Shown: piece by piece, positions 33,687 to 33,688 of the stretch
Position numbering within the stretch: the first letter of the stretch is position 1
Layout of the letters: every line of letters starts with the position of its first letter
NCBI GenBank assembly: GCA_018668195.1
Contig: JABITU010000351.1
Span: 1-33,688 of the forward strand
Direction: 5' to 3'
Origin: Tateyamaria sp.
Lineage (GTDB): Bacteria; Pseudomonadota; Alphaproteobacteria; Rhodobacterales; Rhodobacteraceae
Length of the DNA: 33,688 nt
The notes under the pieces: model-generated
The model's input: the letters and a program-made list of their open reading frames with translations, nothing else
What the model was told of the DNA's origin: nothing
The model's database searches: none
Position numbers and translations under genes: made by a program

Positions 33687-33688
33687 CG
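32967..33688 (-). mobile_element. IS5-family insertion sequence, one end (runs off the window)
   Basis: The inner end is placed at about 32967, where GGCATTGTTGCACAAATC resembles the terminal inverted repeat of IS5-type elements, just beyond the end of transposase similarity. The other end and the target duplication lie outside the window. The element contains only the broken transposase gene listed separately. The 186 bases between coaD and this end hold no gene that can be supported. Confidence 0.75.

Noticed and set aside
1..33688. CRISPR arrays, tRNA or rRNA genes, and riboswitches of known class
   Set aside because: None recognised by eye in the intergenic regions; a covariance-model scan would be needed to exclude small RNAs.

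Overview
The window is chromosomal DNA from an alphaproteobacterium of the order Rhodobacterales (Roseobacter-type). This rests on the 3' end of a gene-transfer-agent (GTA) tail gene next to cysE, a PDH E1-beta with its own N-terminal lipoyl domain, a GTTC-N7-GTTC LexA box ahead of uvrA, and an IS5-type transposase of a kind common in that order. The genus cannot be fixed from the sequence alone. No tRNA, rRNA, CRISPR array or intact prophage was seen.

Layout. 2-850: C-terminal part of the GTA host-specificity/baseplate protein, cut by the window start. 1005-1814: cysE, ending at a hairpin shared with the convergent pdh genes. 1881-7508 (minus): pgk, a 322-bp gap, ftsB, then pdhA-pdhB-pdhC. 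7638-8688: two overlapping cyclophilin genes, one cytosolic and one exported. 8878-9843: exported DUF3179 protein. 9915-11745 (minus): overlapping bactofilin and M23 peptidase genes. 11893-13163 (minus): peroxiredoxin bcp coupled by a TGATG overlap to a DUF455 ferritin-like gene. 13235-19762: a large AsmA/YhdP-like protein, queA, an MFS transporter and a DUF924 protein. 19941-21338: lpd. 21405-25487: a second MFS transporter and uvrA. 25739-30457 (minus): a valine-degradation operon, mmsA - acyl-CoA dehydrogenase - a single ORF joining 3-hydroxyisobutyryl-CoA hydrolase to 3-hydroxyisobutyrate dehydrogenase. 30668-31588: divergent LysR regulator. 31792-32780: CBS-domain protein and coaD. 32967-33688: one end of a decayed IS5-family element that runs off the window.

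How the genes work together. pdhABC (E1 alpha, E1 beta, E2) and lpd (E3) make up the pyruvate dehydrogenase complex although they lie about 14 kb apart. Both promoter regions carry nearly the same 18-bp palindrome, TAGTTTA-ACGS-TAAACTA, overlapping a TATAGT -10-like hexamer, which suggests one shared regulator. The minus-strand mms operon covers four consecutive steps from isobutyryl-CoA to propionyl-CoA, and two of these steps appear to sit on one polypeptide. The joint lies beside an A5 run; one A fewer would create a stop codon and restore two genes, so the fusion is either real or a single-base sequence error.
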